Assembly (NCBI RefSeq): GCF_029623955.1
Contig: NZ_JARSBP010000001.1
Location: 372,001-436,000, forward strand
Direction of reading: 5' to 3'
DNA: 64,000 bases
DNA from: Mycobacterium sp. 236(2023)
GTDB taxonomy: Bacteria > Actinomycetota > Actinomycetes > Mycobacteriales > Mycobacteriaceae
Numbering within the stretch: the first letter of the stretch is position 1; every line of letters begins with the position of its first letter. A program made the translations under genes and the position numbers. Below are positions 33,907 to 47,502 of this stretch, one piece after another. Under the pieces are notes generated by a model, which worked only from the letters and a program-made list of their open reading frames with translations, was not told the origin of the DNA and did no database searches.

Positions 33907-36000
33907 GTGTCTGATGCGCCGAAGCACGCCATCTCCACCGCCATCTATATCGCGTCTCCGGAGGGTGACACCGGAAAGTCGACCATCGCGCTGGGGATCC
34001 TGCACCGGCTCGCGGCGACCGTCGCCAAGGTCGGCGTGTTCCGTCCCATCACCCGCGACGACGGCGAGAGCCGCGACTACATCCTGGAGTTGCTGCTCGA
34101 TCACACGACGGCAGGCCTGCCCTACGAGGACTGTGTCGGCGTCACCTATCAACAGCTCCACGACGACCCGGACGCCGCGCTCGGTGAGATCGTGGACCGT
34201 TTCCACCGGGTCGCCGATCAGTGCGACGCGGTGCTGGTGGTCGGCAGTGACTACACCGACGTGGCCGCACCCAGCGAGCTGTCGGTCAATGCCCGCATCG
34301 CGGCGAATCTCGGCGCTCCGGTCGTGCTCGCCGTCAAGGCCAAGGGGCGCAGCCCCGAGCAGGTCGCCCAGGTGGCCGAAGTCTGCGTCGACGAGATCGC
34401 GGCGCAGCACGCCCACACCGCGGCGGTCGTGGCCAACCGCTGCGACCCCGCGCAGCTCGACGAGGTGTGCAAAGCGCTGAAGGCGGTCGTGCCGCACAGT
34501 TACGTGCTGCCCGAGGAGCCGCTGCTGGTGGCGCCGTCGGTCGCCGAACTGCAGGTCGCCGTCGAAGGCAGCGTGGTGCAAGGCGATCCGGCGCTGCTGC
34601 ACCGCGAGGTCCTCGACGTCCTGGTGGCGGGGATGACGGCCGAACACGTCCTCGAACGGCTGACCGAGGGCGTCGCCGTGGTCACGCCGGGTGATCGGTC
34701 GGACGTGGTGCTGGCGGTGCTCAGTGCCCATGCCGCGGAAGGCTTTCCGTCGCTGTCCGGGGTGATCCTCAACGGTGGCCTGACGCTGCATCCGGCCATC
34801 GACTCGCTGGTTTCGGGGCTCGGGCTGCGCCTGCCGATCATCGAGACCCGGTTCGGCACGTTCGAGACCGCGAGCCGCGTCGCCGGCACCCGCGGCCGGG
34901 TGACATCGACGTCGCACCGCAAGATCGACACCGCGCTGGCGCTGATGGACACCCACGTGGACTCGGCAGAGCTGTTGGCGCATTTGGCTATTCCGATCCC
35001 GTCGGTGGTCACCCCGCAGATGTTCACCTATCAGCTGCTCGACCAGGCCCGCGCCGACCGTAGGCGGATCGTGCTGCCCGAGGGCAACGACGACCGGATC
35101 CTGAAGGCGGCGGGCAGGTTGCTGCAGCGCTCGGTCGCCGACCTGACGATCCTCGGCGACGAGGCGCAGGTCAGGGCTCGCGCAGCCGAACTCGGCGTCG
35201 ACCTGGCGAGTGCTGCGGTGCTCGACCCGCAGACCAGCGAGCTGTGTGACCAGTTCGCCGAGCAGTACGCCGAACTGCGCAAGCACAAGGGCGTGACGGT
35301 CGAGCAGGCCCGCGAGATCATCCACGACGTCTCGTATTTCGGGACCATGCTGGTGCACAACGACATGGTCGACGGCATGGTGTCCGGGGCGCGGCACACC
35401 ACGGCGCACACGGTCCGGCCTGCGTTCGAGATCATCAAGACGCTGCCCGACGTCAACACGGTGTCGAGCATCTTCCTGATGTGCCTGGCGCACGAGGTGC
35501 TGGCCTACGGTGACTGCGCGATCGTGCCCGATCCGACCGCCGAGCAGCTGGCGGACATCGCGATCTCGTCGGCCCGCACCGCGGCGCAGTTCGGGATCTC
35601 GCCGAAGGTGGCGATGCTGTCGTATTCGACCGGTACGTCCGGAACCGGCGCTGACGTCGACAAGGTCAGGCAGGCAACCGAACTCGTCCGCACCCGGGAA
35701 CCCGATCTGCTCGTCGAGGGGCCGATCCAGTACGACGCCGCAGTGGAGCCGTCGGTCGCCGCGACGAAGATGCCCGACTCCGAGGTGGCCGGGCACGCGA
35801 CGGTGTTGATCTTCCCGGACCTCAACACGGGCAACAACACCTACAAGGCGGTGCAGCGCAGCGCCGGGGCCATCGCCATCGGGCCGGTGCTGCAGGGACT
35901 GAACAAACCGGTCAACGACCTGTCACGCGGCGCGCTCGTCGAGGACATCGTCAACACCGTGGCCATCACGGCCATTCAGGCGCAGGGTATTTCGCGATGA
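33907..36000 (+). CDS. pta: Phosphate acetyltransferase
   Basis: 697 residues, the long Pta type. Interconverts acetyl-CoA and acetyl phosphate. Three parts: an N-terminal P-loop/AAA-like domain (about 10-200, [16 protein letters not shown]), a middle DRTGG domain (about 220-340) and the C-terminal catalytic PTA_PTB domain (about 365-690) with [43 protein letters not shown]-like [12 protein letters not shown] and [39 protein letters not shown] start. Its stop overlaps the ackA start (ATGA), the conserved pta-ackA operon. Confidence 0.97.
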   Translation: MSDAPKHAISTAIYIASPEGDTGKSTIALGILHRLAATVAKVGVFRPITRDDGESRDYILELLLDHTTAGLPYEDCVGVTYQQLHDDPDAALGEIVDRFHRVADQCDAVLVVGSDYTDVAAPSELSVNARIAANLGAPVVLAVKAKGRSPEQVAQVAEVCVDEIAAQHAHTAAVVANRCDPAQLDEVCKALKAVVPHSYVLPEEPLLVAPSVAELQVAVEGSVVQGDPALLHREVLDVLVAGMTAEHVLERLTEGVAVVTPGDRSDVVLAVLSAHAAEGFPSLSGVILNGGLTLHPAIDSLVSGLGLRLPIIETRFGTFETASRVAGTRGRVTSTSHRKIDTALALMDTHVDSAELLAHLAIPIPSVVTPQMFTYQLLDQARADRRRIVLPEGNDDRILKAAGRLLQRSVADLTILGDEAQVRARAAELGVDLASAAVLDPQTSELCDQFAEQYAELRKHKGVTVEQAREIIHDVSYFGTMLVHNDMVDGMVSGARHTTAHTVRPAFEIIKTLPDVNTVSSIFLMCLAHEVLAYGDCAIVPDPTAEQLADIAISSARTAAQFGISPKVAMLSYSTGTSGTGADVDKVRQATELVRTREPDLLVEGPIQYDAAVEPSVAATKMPDSEVAGHATVLIFPDLNTGNNTYKAVQRSAGAIAIGPVLQGLNKPVNDLSRGALVEDIVNTVAITAIQAQGISR

Positions 36001-37163
36001 CGCGGTCGGTGCTGGTGCTGAACTCCGGCTCCTCCTCGGTGAAATATGCGGTGATGGAGCCGGATTCGGGCCGTCTGGTCGCCGACGGCATCGTCGAACG
36101 GATCGGTGACTCGGATCCCGACGCCGTCGCGGACCACGCCGCCGCAATGGACGTCGTGTTCGACTCGCTGGCCGCCGACGGACACCGGCTCGACGACCTC
36201 GGGCTGGTCGCCGTCGGCCATCGGGTCGTCCACGGCGGGCCCGATCTGTACCGTCCGACCGTCGTCGACGACGCGACGATCGCGGTGCTGGAGAAGCTGT
36301 CTCCGCTTGCGCCGCTGCACAATCCGCCGGCTATCCTGGGTATCGAAGTGGCCCGCAAGGCGCTGCCCGACCTACCGCACATCGCGGTGTTCGACACCGC
36401 TTTCTTCCACAATCTGCCCGCCGCCGCGGCGACATACGCCATCGACTCCGACGTGGCGGCCGACTGGCACGTCCGCCGGTACGGATTCCACGGGACATCG
36501 CATCAGTACGTCAGTGAGCAGGCGGCGGCATTCCTCGGGGCGCCGCTGGAATCGCTGAACCAGATCGTGCTGCACCTGGGCAACGGCGCATCCGCATCGG
36601 CCATCGCAGGCGGAAAGCCCGTCGAGACCTCGATGGGTCTCACGCCGATGGAGGGGCTGGTGATGGGAACCCGTTCGGGCGACGTGGATCCGGGCCTCAT
36701 CTTCTATCTGTGGCGTGAAGCGGGCATGAGCGTCGACGACATCGAGTCGATGCTCAACCGGCGCTCCGGAGTTCGGGGACTCGGTGGCGAGATCGACTTC
36801 AGGGAGCTGCACCGGCGCATCGAATCCGGCGACTCTGCAGCGCAATTGGCCTATGAGGTGTACATCCACCGACTGCGCAAGTACATCGGCGCCTACCTCG
36901 CGGTGCTCGGCCACGCCGACGTCATCACGTTCACGGCCGGCGTCGGCGAGAACGATGCGACCGTGCGGCATGACGCACTGTCGGGACTGGCGGCCTTCGG
37001 CATCGAGATCGACGAGGGCCTCAACATCAGCCCCGACAAGGACGCGCGGCGCATCTCGCCGGAGGGTGCGCGGACGACGGTGCTAGTGGTGCCCACCGAT
37101 GAGGAGCTTGCGATTGCTCGGGCGTGTGCGGGAGTACTTGGCGCTGGGCTCGGCGACGGGTAG
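35997..37163 (+). CDS. ackA: Acetate kinase
   Basis: 388 residues. Converts acetyl phosphate and ADP to acetate and ATP, or the reverse, working with Pta in acetate overflow and uptake. ASKHA-fold motifs: [16 protein letters not shown] (N-terminal phosphate loop with Asn and Ser), GHRVVHGG with the substrate-binding Arg, [10 protein letters not shown] with catalytic Asp, [12 protein letters not shown] and [11 protein letters not shown]. Translationally coupled to pta. The last 81 bases lie opposite the end of a convergent STAS-domain gene. Confidence 0.97.
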   Translation: MTRSVLVLNSGSSSVKYAVMEPDSGRLVADGIVERIGDSDPDAVADHAAAMDVVFDSLAADGHRLDDLGLVAVGHRVVHGGPDLYRPTVVDDATIAVLEKLSPLAPLHNPPAILGIEVARKALPDLPHIAVFDTAFFHNLPAAAATYAIDSDVAADWHVRRYGFHGTSHQYVSEQAAAFLGAPLESLNQIVLHLGNGASASAIAGGKPVETSMGLTPMEGLVMGTRSGDVDPGLIFYLWREAGMSVDDIESMLNRRSGVRGLGGEIDFRELHRRIESGDSAAQLAYEVYIHRLRKYIGAYLAVLGHADVITFTAGVGENDATVRHDALSGLAAFGIEIDEGLNISPDKDARRISPEGARTTVLVVPTDEELAIARACAGVLGAGLGDG

Positions 37164-37589
37164 CTCGCGATTCGGGTCGCAGATCCTGAGCAGTCGGCGT
37201 ACGTGCGGCCCGGCGAGGAGCGACCAGCGCACGCCGCGGCGGGCGCAGACGACGTTGATATTGGACAGCGCGGCAAACCCCGAGGCGGCGAAGAACTCGA
37301 CGGTCTGCAGGTCCACGATCAGCTTGCGGGCGGCACCCAGGCGCTTCTCGATGTAACCGGCCAGGGCCATGCTGTTGGTGGCATCGATGTCGCCGTGGAT
37401 GGTCACCAGGACGGTGGACGGCGGCAGCTCGCAGGCGGAGAACGTGGCGCGATGGTGCTCTTCGCGCAGTTCGAAAGAGAGCGGGTCCGGCCGGAACACC
37501 CGCTGAGTACTGGGTGCGGGCAGTGGTTCGGATAGGGACAAGAGCGGGCCTCCCTCGAACGAGAAGAGATGAGCCGACGTGTTTTTCAT
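37083..37589 (-). CDS. STAS-domain anti-sigma factor antagonist-like protein
   Basis: 168 residues. The STAS domain (about 50-140) reads [51 protein letters not shown] and [18 protein letters not shown]. The serine in AASGF stands at the place phosphorylated in SpoIIAA-type antagonists, though the preceding acidic residue is replaced by Ala. N-terminal 45 and C-terminal 25 residues ([23 protein letters not shown]) are extensions. Probably a partner in a sigma-factor or phosphorelay switch. No anti-sigma kinase is adjacent. The 3' 81 bases are antisense to ackA. Confidence 0.8.
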   Translation of the reverse strand: MKNTSAHLFSFEGGPLLSLSEPLPAPSTQRVFRPDPLSFELREEHHRATFSACELPPSTVLVTIHGDIDATNSMALAGYIEKRLGAARKLIVDLQTVEFFAASGFAALSNINVVCARRGVRWSLLAGPHVRRLLRICDPNRELPVAEPSAKYSRTRPSNRKLLIGGHH

Positions 37590-37800
37590 GCTGCGGATGT
37601 GAGGTCAGGGGATCGGGCCCTAGATGCTCAAAGCTGCGCCGATGACGTCACCGTGTGTAGTGGGGTAACAGTACTACGGAATTCGTGGGTTGACCATAAC
37701 TTGATCGAAATCCCCATCGTGTGCTTTTACCTGCAGTTTTGCCGATGAGCTCGGCGCAGTGCAGCACGGATCGGGCCTGCGCCGTCAATATAGCGACCGC

Positions 37801-37824
37801 CAGCAACGGAATTCGTCGTTGCTG
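37801..37824. promoter_or_regulatory. Perfect 8-8-8 inverted repeat upstream of SDR operon
   Basis: CAGCAACG (37801-37808) and CGTTGCTG (37817-37824) are exact complements around GAATTCGT. The repeat lies about 27 bases before the -10 of the SDR gene, just upstream of where a -35 would be. The motif ACGGAATTCGT from its centre also occurs at 37676-37686. The remainder of the gap 37590-37863 shows no gene. Confidence 0.5.
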
Positions 37825-37840
37825 ACGCTCGCGATAAATA

Positions 37841-37856
37841 ATTACACGTGTAATGT
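37841..37856 (+). promoter_or_regulatory. ACACGTGT palindrome overlapping the -10 of the SDR operon
   Basis: ATTACACGTGTAAT (37841-37854) is a perfect 14-base palindrome. TAATGT (37851-37856) overlaps its right end and is followed by 7 bases and a GTG at 37864. This matches the arrangement at 24624-24639. Confidence 0.65.
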
Positions 37857-37863
37857 TTTGACT

Positions 37864-38739
37864 GTGCTCAACACAGAGATGATGTTGGACGGCAAGGTTG
37901 CGATCGTCACCGGAACGAGCAGGGGGGTGGGCGTCGGCATCGCCCACGAACTGCTGCGCGCCGGGGCCACCGTCATCGGCTGCTCGCGGTCGGCAATGCC
38001 GGCGATTCCGGGCGCCGACGTCCACGACGGCTGGCTGGAGCGGTCCGCGCAGCTGGTGTGCGATCAGGGTGACATGCACGCCATCGACGCAATGGTCACC
38101 GAGGTTGCGAAAACGTATGGGCGAGTAGACATCCTGGTCAACAATGCCGGCGGCACCGTTCCGACGCCACACGTCGAGGACGTACCCGCGCTTGTCTCCC
38201 GCATCCAGGGGGCGCCCGCCGCCGACGACGATCTGGAACGCACGATGCTGTTCCACGCGTTCGCTATTCAGATGAATCTGATCAGCCCGCTGTGGTTCGC
38301 CATCCGCGCCTACCGGCAGATGCAGACCCAGGACGGCACCGGATGCATCATCAACGTCTCCAGCGGGGCCGGTCATCCCGCCGGATCGCCCACCCTGGTG
38401 TCCTATGGCGCCGCCAAGTCCGGCCTGAACCACCTGACCCGGTCCCTGGCCGAGGAGTGGGGCCCGCGGGTGCGCGTGAACTGTGTCGCGCTCGGCCCCA
38501 CGATCACCGAAAACTTCCGATCCTTCGTCCTGCCGAAGGATGACCCAACCGGCGCAACATATTTCGACGCGGTTCCACTCAAGCGCGGTGGCGAGCCCGC
38601 CGAGGTAGGCCGCACCTGTGTGTTCCTCGCCTCGGGGGAGGCGGACTTCATCAACGGCACCACGATCGAGATCGACGGCGGGATGATGCCCGGCGTGCTC
38701 TACGAGGCGGGCCTCAAGACGATCACCGACCTACTGTGA
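37864..38739 (+). CDS. Short-chain dehydrogenase/reductase
   Basis: 291 residues from GTG 37864, chosen because TAATGT ends 7 bases upstream; ATG codons at 37879 and 37882 are alternatives. SDR motifs: TGTSRGVG (about 18-25), NNAG, catalytic Ser in INVSSGAG and YGAAKSG as YxxxK. An insertion of about 40 residues between NNAGG and the next helix (PHVEDVPALVSRIQGAPAADDDLE) is larger than usual. Followed by a DapB-like reductase and a TetR gene on the same strand, a set typical of mycobacterial lipid or steroid catabolism. Confidence 0.88.
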   Translation: MLNTEMMLDGKVAIVTGTSRGVGVGIAHELLRAGATVIGCSRSAMPAIPGADVHDGWLERSAQLVCDQGDMHAIDAMVTEVAKTYGRVDILVNNAGGTVPTPHVEDVPALVSRIQGAPAADDDLERTMLFHAFAIQMNLISPLWFAIRAYRQMQTQDGTGCIINVSSGAGHPAGSPTLVSYGAAKSGLNHLTRSLAEEWGPRVRVNCVALGPTITENFRSFVLPKDDPTGATYFDAVPLKRGGEPAEVGRTCVFLASGEADFINGTTIEIDGGMMPGVLYEAGLKTITDLL

Positions 38740-38752
38740 GGATCACCCACTG

Positions 38753-39823
38753 ATGCGCAGGATCGTCCAGTTCTCCACCGGCAACGTCGGTGTGCACGCG
38801 CTGCGCACCATCATCGAGCGGCCGGACCTCGAACTCGTCGGGCTCCATGCGAACAGCCCCGACAAGATCGGGCGTGACGCCGCCGAGCTGTGCGGGTTGC
38901 CCGACCTTGTCGGCGTCACCGCGACCGACGACGTCGATGCCCTCGTCGCGTTACAGGCCGACTGCGTGGTCTACATGTCGCAGGCCGAGACCCGCCCGAT
39001 GGAGGCGCTCGACGAGATCTGCCGTTTCCTGCGGGCCGGTACGAACGTCGTCGGCACGTCGTTCGTCTGGATGGTGGCCCCCGACCAGGCCGACGACTGG
39101 CTTCGTCGACCGCTCGAAGCGGCCTGTAGACAAGGAAATTCGACGCTCTACATCAACGGCATCGACCCCGGGTTCTCCGGGGACACGCTCGTGTACACGG
39201 CGCTGAGCCTCGCCGTCCGCGCCACCGCGGTGACGGTGCAGGAGATCTTCGACTACGGCACCTACGACGACGCGGAGTTCACCGGCGTGAGCTTCGGCTT
39301 CGGCGCGAGCCCCGACCACACCCCGATTCTGTTCAGTCCGGGGGTGCTGGCGTCGATGTGGGGTGCCCAGGTGCGCAGCCTCGCCGACGATCTGGGCATC
39401 GAACTCGACGAGGTCCGCGAGCGACACGAGAAGTGGGTGACTCCGGAGACGATCGACTGCACGATGATGCGGGTCGACCCCGGTCGTGTCGCCGCCGTCA
39501 AGTTCGGGGTCGACGGTCTGGTGGACGGGCGCCCGGTGATCACGATGGAGCACGTCAACAGGCTCACCGTGGCCGCGGCCCCGGACTGGCCGTTCCCACC
39601 CGACGGTCACCCTGGCGTGCACCGGGTGATCGTCGACGGAAGCCCCGGCATCGAGATCAACACCCACGTCGGCACATCCGGCATCGACCACAACCAGGGT
39701 GGCGTTATCGCGACGGCGGCGCGGGCGATTAATGTCGTGGAAGCGGTGTGCAGTGCGGATGAGGGGATCCTCGCTGCGCACGATCTGCGCGGCCTCGACC
39801 ATGTGCGAGGCCTGATGTGGTAA
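38753..39823 (+). CDS. DapB-like NAD(P)-binding reductase/dehydrogenase
   Basis: 356 residues. N-terminal Rossmann motif RRIVQFSTGNVGVHALRTIIERPDLELVGLHA is that of the dihydrodipicolinate reductase-like group, and the C-terminal part (SGIDHNQGGVIATAARAINVVEAVC) is typical of the mycobacterial NAD(P)H-dependent amine dehydrogenase-like proteins. These are not lysine-pathway DapB; they occur in catabolic gene sets. A GGATCACC tract lies just before the ATG. Sits 13 bases after the SDR gene, so one operon. Reaction unknown. Confidence 0.8.
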   Translation: MRRIVQFSTGNVGVHALRTIIERPDLELVGLHANSPDKIGRDAAELCGLPDLVGVTATDDVDALVALQADCVVYMSQAETRPMEALDEICRFLRAGTNVVGTSFVWMVAPDQADDWLRRPLEAACRQGNSTLYINGIDPGFSGDTLVYTALSLAVRATAVTVQEIFDYGTYDDAEFTGVSFGFGASPDHTPILFSPGVLASMWGAQVRSLADDLGIELDEVRERHEKWVTPETIDCTMMRVDPGRVAAVKFGVDGLVDGRPVITMEHVNRLTVAAAPDWPFPPDGHPGVHRVIVDGSPGIEINTHVGTSGIDHNQGGVIATAARAINVVEAVCSADEGILAAHDLRGLDHVRGLMW

Positions 39824-39839
39824 CAGGGGAGGCTTCATC

Positions 39840-43756
<3,917 letters not shown>

Positions 43757-43757
<1 letters not shown>

Positions 43758-45076
43758 CACCTGTACTCACTAAGCCTCGGCCAGATGCCCAGCGCCACCG
43801 CGATGGCCGCAGCGACAGACAGCAGCGCTGCGCCGACCGTCGCCCCGGACAGCACCCGCCGGGCGTTGACGATGTCGTTGCGCAACTGGGTGCGGCTCTG
43901 CTCGATGCCCTTTGTGAGCGCCTCGTCGAGCTTGCCGAACGCCGGCGTCGCATCGTCCTCGCCGGTGCCGAGCGCCACCTGCGTCGCCGCCTGGTAGTTG
44001 CCGACGGCGATGTAGGCCGTGATCCGGTCGTCGGCGGCGCGCCACCGGTCCAACAAGGCCCCGGCGTCGGTCAGATCGGCCTTGTCGATCGAGTCGTCAC
44101 GTTCCACGTAACGGGCCAGCTGCTGCTTCATCTCGTCGATGCGCTGGTAGAAGGACTGCTTTCGCACATCCTCGTCGCCTCGACGGATCAGTGACAAGGT
44201 CTCGTCGGCACGGGCCTGCTGCGCCGTGATCGCCAGCGTGGTCACGGTTTTCAGCGATTCGGCCGCCGTCTCCTTGGCGCTGCGGCTGTCGGTGGTCGAG
44301 ATGATCAGCGCGGTGCCCACCCAGATCAGCATGATCAGCACTGCCAGTCCACCCGCAACGAAGCCGATGTTGACCCGCCGTCGGGTCCTCTTGGCCAGCC
44401 ATCGGTTGGCGAACACCCCGAACAGAAGCGTCGCGGTCACGACGAGGATCACTGGCGTCGGAATCCGGGTCGACGCCGTCGTCTCGACGTCGACCCGCGC
44501 GGAAGTCTCCTCGTAGAGGCGCTGCGCGTCGGGCAGGATCTGCTGCTGCATCATCGCGGACGCTTCCGACAGGTACGACGAGCCGACCGGATTGCCCGCG
44601 CGGTTGTTGGTGCGGGCCGTCTCGACCAGACCGGTGTACACGGCGAGCCGGGCGTTGATCCGGCCCAGCAGCTGGACCAGCGGTTCCTCCGTCAGCCCGC
44701 TGGAGGCTCTGGTCACCGCCACCGAGGCGTCGGTGATGGCCTGCTCGTAGCGCTGGCGCACCGCACGCGGCTCGGCGCCCGCGATGAAGGCGGTGGCCGC
44801 GGCGGCATCGGCCACCGACAGCGTGGTGTAGAGCTGGCCGGCCGCGAACGCCAGCGGCTCGGTGTGGTTGAGCACGGTGGTCAGCGCCTGCTGGCGGTCG
44901 TTGATGGTCGTCGACGTCGCGAAAGCGCTGGCGATCACGAGCGCGGCGAGCACCATGCCGATGCTCAGGATGCGCCCGGGTGTCGTCCACAGGAACCACC
45001 AGCGCGGATGCGTCGGCGTGGTGGGTGACCGCGACGCGAGAGGTTCAGTCGAGGGGTGCGCCAACTCCACAGTCAC
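43757..45076 (-). CDS. glnX: Transmembrane amino-acid signalling protein GlnX
   Basis: 439 residues, identical in length to M. tuberculosis Rv0412c as I recall it. Four membrane helices: near 35-55 (ILSIGMVLAALVIASAF), 240-258 (VILVVTATLLFGVFA), 270-292 (NIGFVAGGLAVLIMLIWVG) and a C-terminal one (GAALLSVAAAIAVALGIW). The two extracytoplasmic helical domains look like four-helix sensor bundles. It passes the GlnH signal to PknG. GTG 45076 has GAGG upstream and defines the family length; the upstream frame was rejected. Heads the glnX-glnH-pknG operon. Confidence 0.92.
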
Positions 45077-45109
45077 GTCTGCGGGGACCTCATCCTGGTC
45101 TCGATTTTT

Positions 45110-45122
45110 AACGACGGTCGTT
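45110..45122. promoter_or_regulatory. Palindrome in the glnX leader
   Basis: AACGAC-G-GTCGTT, a perfect 13-base palindrome 34 bases before the glnX GTG and just downstream of its probable -10. A candidate operator for the glnX-glnH-pknG operon; no cognate regulator is identified. Confidence 0.4.
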
Positions 45123-45126
45123 GAAG

Positions 45127-45132
45127 AACTAT
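45127..45132 (-). promoter_or_regulatory. Probable -10 of the glnX-glnH-pknG operon
   Basis: Minus strand TATAGT in an AT-rich patch (TTTTATATAGTTC), about 50 bases before the glnX start, giving a leader of roughly 40 bases. Confidence 0.45.
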
Positions 45133-45202
45133 ATAAAAGAATTCTAAGAGCAACTGGCGCGACGCGTGCGAATTCAGGTGCCACGAATTCGCCGGAGTTC
45201 CC

Positions 45203-45208
45203 TATCCT
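45203..45208 (+). promoter_or_regulatory. -10 element of leaderless mutT3
   Basis: TATCCT followed by 6 bases and the GTG at 45215. Confidence 0.5.
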
Positions 45209-45214
45209 GAACGC

Positions 45215-45706
45215 GTGCGAGGCGACGGTGACGGCTGGGTGGTGTCGGCCACAGGTGCCGCCTACTGGGGACGGCACGGCGCCGCCGGCCTCCTGTTACG
45301 CGCCCCCGGGCCCGACGGATCGGCCGCGGTGCTGCTCCAGCACCGGGCGCCGTGGAGTCATCAGGGCGGAACGTGGGGACTGCCCGGCGGAGCTCGCGAC
45401 AGCCACGAGACAGTCGAACAGGCCGCAGTCCGCGAGGCCCACGAAGAAGCCGGGTTGGCGGCCGATCAGCTGACGGTGCGGACCACGGTCGTCACGGCCG
45501 AGAACTCCGGGTGGACGTACACGACCGTCATCGCCGACGCCATCGAGCAACTCGACACCGTGCCCAACCGGGAGAGCGCGGAGCTGCGCTGGGTCCCCGA
45601 GGCCGAGGTCGCCGACCTGCCGCTGCACCCCGGCTTCGCCGCCAGCTGGGACCGGCTCCGCGAGGTCACGGCGTCGATCCCGCTACAGGTCAACCCGCAG
45701 GGCTGA
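45215..45706 (+). CDS. mutT3: Nudix hydrolase MutT3
   Basis: 163 residues. The Nudix box is complete: GGARDSHETVEQAAVREAHEEAGL fits GX5EX7REUXEEXGU, with the catalytic Glu pair in REAHEE. It hydrolyses oxidised or otherwise modified nucleoside diphosphates linked to X; mycobacterial MutT3 acts on 8-oxo-dGTP-type substrates (family knowledge). GTG start with a leaderless promoter. Lies between glnX and thiE as Rv0413 does. Its stop abuts the convergent thiE stop (TGATCA). Confidence 0.92.
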   Translation: MRGDGDGWVVSATGAAYWGRHGAAGLLLRAPGPDGSAAVLLQHRAPWSHQGGTWGLPGGARDSHETVEQAAVREAHEEAGLAADQLTVRTTVVTAENSGWTYTTVIADAIEQLDTVPNRESAELRWVPEAEVADLPLHPGFAASWDRLREVTASIPLQVNPQG

Positions 45707-46354
45707 TCAAACCTCGGAGCCGAGCATTGCCGACAGCTGCTCTGCCGCGGCCTTCGGATCATCTGCCGCGGTGATCGCCCGCACCACGACCACCCGCCGC
45801 GCCCCGGCCTCGAGCACCTCGGGCAGCCGCTCGGCATCGATCCCGCCGATCGCGAACCACGGCTTGTCGGTGTTCAGCGCGGCCGCCGCCCGAACCAGGT
45901 CCAGGCCAGGCGCGGTCCGGCCCGGCTTCGTGGGCGTCGGCCAGCACGGCCCGACACAGAAGTAGTCGACGTCTTCGGCAACGGCGGCGTTGACCTGCGC
46001 GACGTCGTGTGTCGACCGGCCCACCACCCGCCTCCCGACGATTTCGCGGGCCACCGTCAGCGGCAGATCGTCCTGCCCCAGGTGCAGTACGTCGGCTTTG
46101 GCTGCCAGCGCGATGTCGGCGCGATCGTTGACCGCCATCAGCGCGCCGTGCCGGTGCGCCGCGTCGGCGAGGATCTCCAGCGCCTCGAGCTCCTGGAGCG
46201 CCTCCAGCGGTCCGAACTTCTGTTCCCCAGGCGACCCCTTGTCCCGCAGCTGGATGATGCCGACACCGCCCGACAGCGCCGCGTCGGCGAATTCGGCGAG
46301 GTCGCCGCGCTCGCGGCGGGCATCGGTGCACAGGTAGAGGCGGGGTTCAAACAC
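45707..46354 (-). CDS. thiE: Thiamine phosphate synthase
   Basis: 215 residues, TIM barrel. Joins hydroxymethylpyrimidine diphosphate and thiazole phosphate carboxylate to thiamine phosphate. Signatures: [59 protein letters not shown] and [12 protein letters not shown], with [29 protein letters not shown] for phosphate binding. The GTG start has TAGCGT ending 6 bases upstream, so thiE is leaderless and, unlike the divergent thiO operon, not controlled by the riboswitch. Confidence 0.95.
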   Translation of the reverse strand: MFEPRLYLCTDARRERGDLAEFADAALSGGVGIIQLRDKGSPGEQKFGPLEALQELEALEILADAAHRHGALMAVNDRADIALAAKADVLHLGQDDLPLTVAREIVGRRVVGRSTHDVAQVNAAVAEDVDYFCVGPCWPTPTKPGRTAPGLDLVRAAAALNTDKPWFAIGGIDAERLPEVLEAGARRVVVVRAITAADDPKAAAEQLSAMLGSEV

Positions 46355-46360
46355 ACTCGA

Positions 46361-46370
46361 ACGCTAGCGT
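46361..46370. promoter_or_regulatory. Symmetric divergent promoter core, thiE/thiO
   Basis: ACGCTAGCGT is a perfect 10-base palindrome that contains TAGCGT on both strands. On the minus strand it ends 6 bases before the thiE GTG. On the plus strand it would start a transcript near 46377, leading into the TPP riboswitch. TAGGCT at 46381 is an alternative plus-strand -10. Confidence 0.55.
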
Positions 46371-46394
46371 CGCCGCCACGTAGGCTGGTAGGCG

Positions 46395-46483
46395 ACCACA
46401 CGGGAGTCCCGGGTACGGGGACTGAGAGTGAGCCGCCGGCTCTTACCGTCACACCTGATCCGGGTCATGCCGGCGAAGGGAGC
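46395..46483 (+). ncRNA. TPP riboswitch (THI element)
   Basis: The conserved aptamer landmarks are present in order: ACACGGGAGTCCC (46398-46410), GGGGACTGAGAG (46417-46428), then ACACCTGATCCGGGTCATGC (46451-46470) and CGGCGAAGGGAG (46471-46482). The final GGGAG is also the Shine-Dalgarno sequence of thiO, 7 bases before its ATG, so ligand-stabilised folding of the closing helix would hide the ribosome binding site. Translational repression by thiamine pyrophosphate is therefore expected. Confidence 0.95.
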
Positions 46484-46489
46484 GAACAC

Positions 46490-47502
46490 ATGCCCAGACT
46501 GGCCGTCATCGGTGGCGGCGTGATCGGTCTTTCCGTCGCACGCCGTGCCGCCCAGGACGGCTGGACCGTGCGCGTGCACCGCACCGCCGAACATGGCGCG
46601 TCATGGGTCGCGGGCGGGATGCTGGCTCCGCACAGCGAGGGCTGGCCCGGCGAGGAAGCCCTGCTCACCATCGGCCTGCAGTCCCTGACGCTGTGGCACG
46701 ACTCCTTCCTGGTCAGCCTGCCCGCCGAAGTCGTCACCGCACGCGAGTCGCTCGTGGTGGCCGTCGACGCGGCCGATGCCGCCGACCTGAAGACGGTCGG
46801 AGCCTGGCTGTCGGCGCAGGGGCACCCGGTCGCGATGACGACGGCCGCCCGCGATGTGGAACCGCTTCTGGCGCAAGGTATCCGGCACGGTTTCGTCGCC
46901 GAGACCGAGCTGGCCGTCGACAACCGGGCCGTCGTAGGGGCCCTGGCGGCCCAGTGCGAGGACGCCGGTGTCGAGTGGGCGCCGCCCGTCGGCTCGCTGG
47001 CCGAGACCGCCGACGCGGACACCGTGGTGCTCGCCAACGGCATCGACGCGCCGGCACTGTGGCCGGGTCTGCCGGTGCGTCCGGTCAAGGGCGAGGTGCT
47101 GCGGCTGCGGTGGCGCCGCGGCTGTCTTCCGGTCCCGCAGCGCGTGGTCCGGGCCCGGGTGCGGGGACGGCAGGTATACGTGGTGCCGCGCGCCGACGGC
47201 GTCGTCGTCGGAGCGACGCAGTACGAACACGGTCGGGACACCGCGCCGAGCGTCAGCGGGGTGCGCGATCTCCTGGACGACGCAAGTGCGGTGATGCCGG
47301 GTCTCGGTGAGTACGAATTCGCCGAGGCCGCGGCGGGTCTGCGCCCGATGACACCCGACAATCTCCCGTTGGTCGGCCGGCTCGACGAGCGCACACTGGT
47401 GGCCGCCGGGCACGGACGTTCGGGATTTCTGCTCGCGCCGTGGACAGTCGAGACGATCGCGGCCGAGCTGGAAGTAGCAATGAGTGAGGTGAAGGTCGCC
47501 AG

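Noticed and set aside
33781..35796. 671-codon minus-strand frame opposite pta
   Set aside because: Antisense shadow rich in His/Arg/Asp; pta motifs are unambiguous on the plus strand.
37590..37700. A SigF-type promoter (GTTT and GGGTA) for the STAS gene
   Set aside because: The only GGGTA-like string is on the other strand and has no GTTT at a suitable distance.
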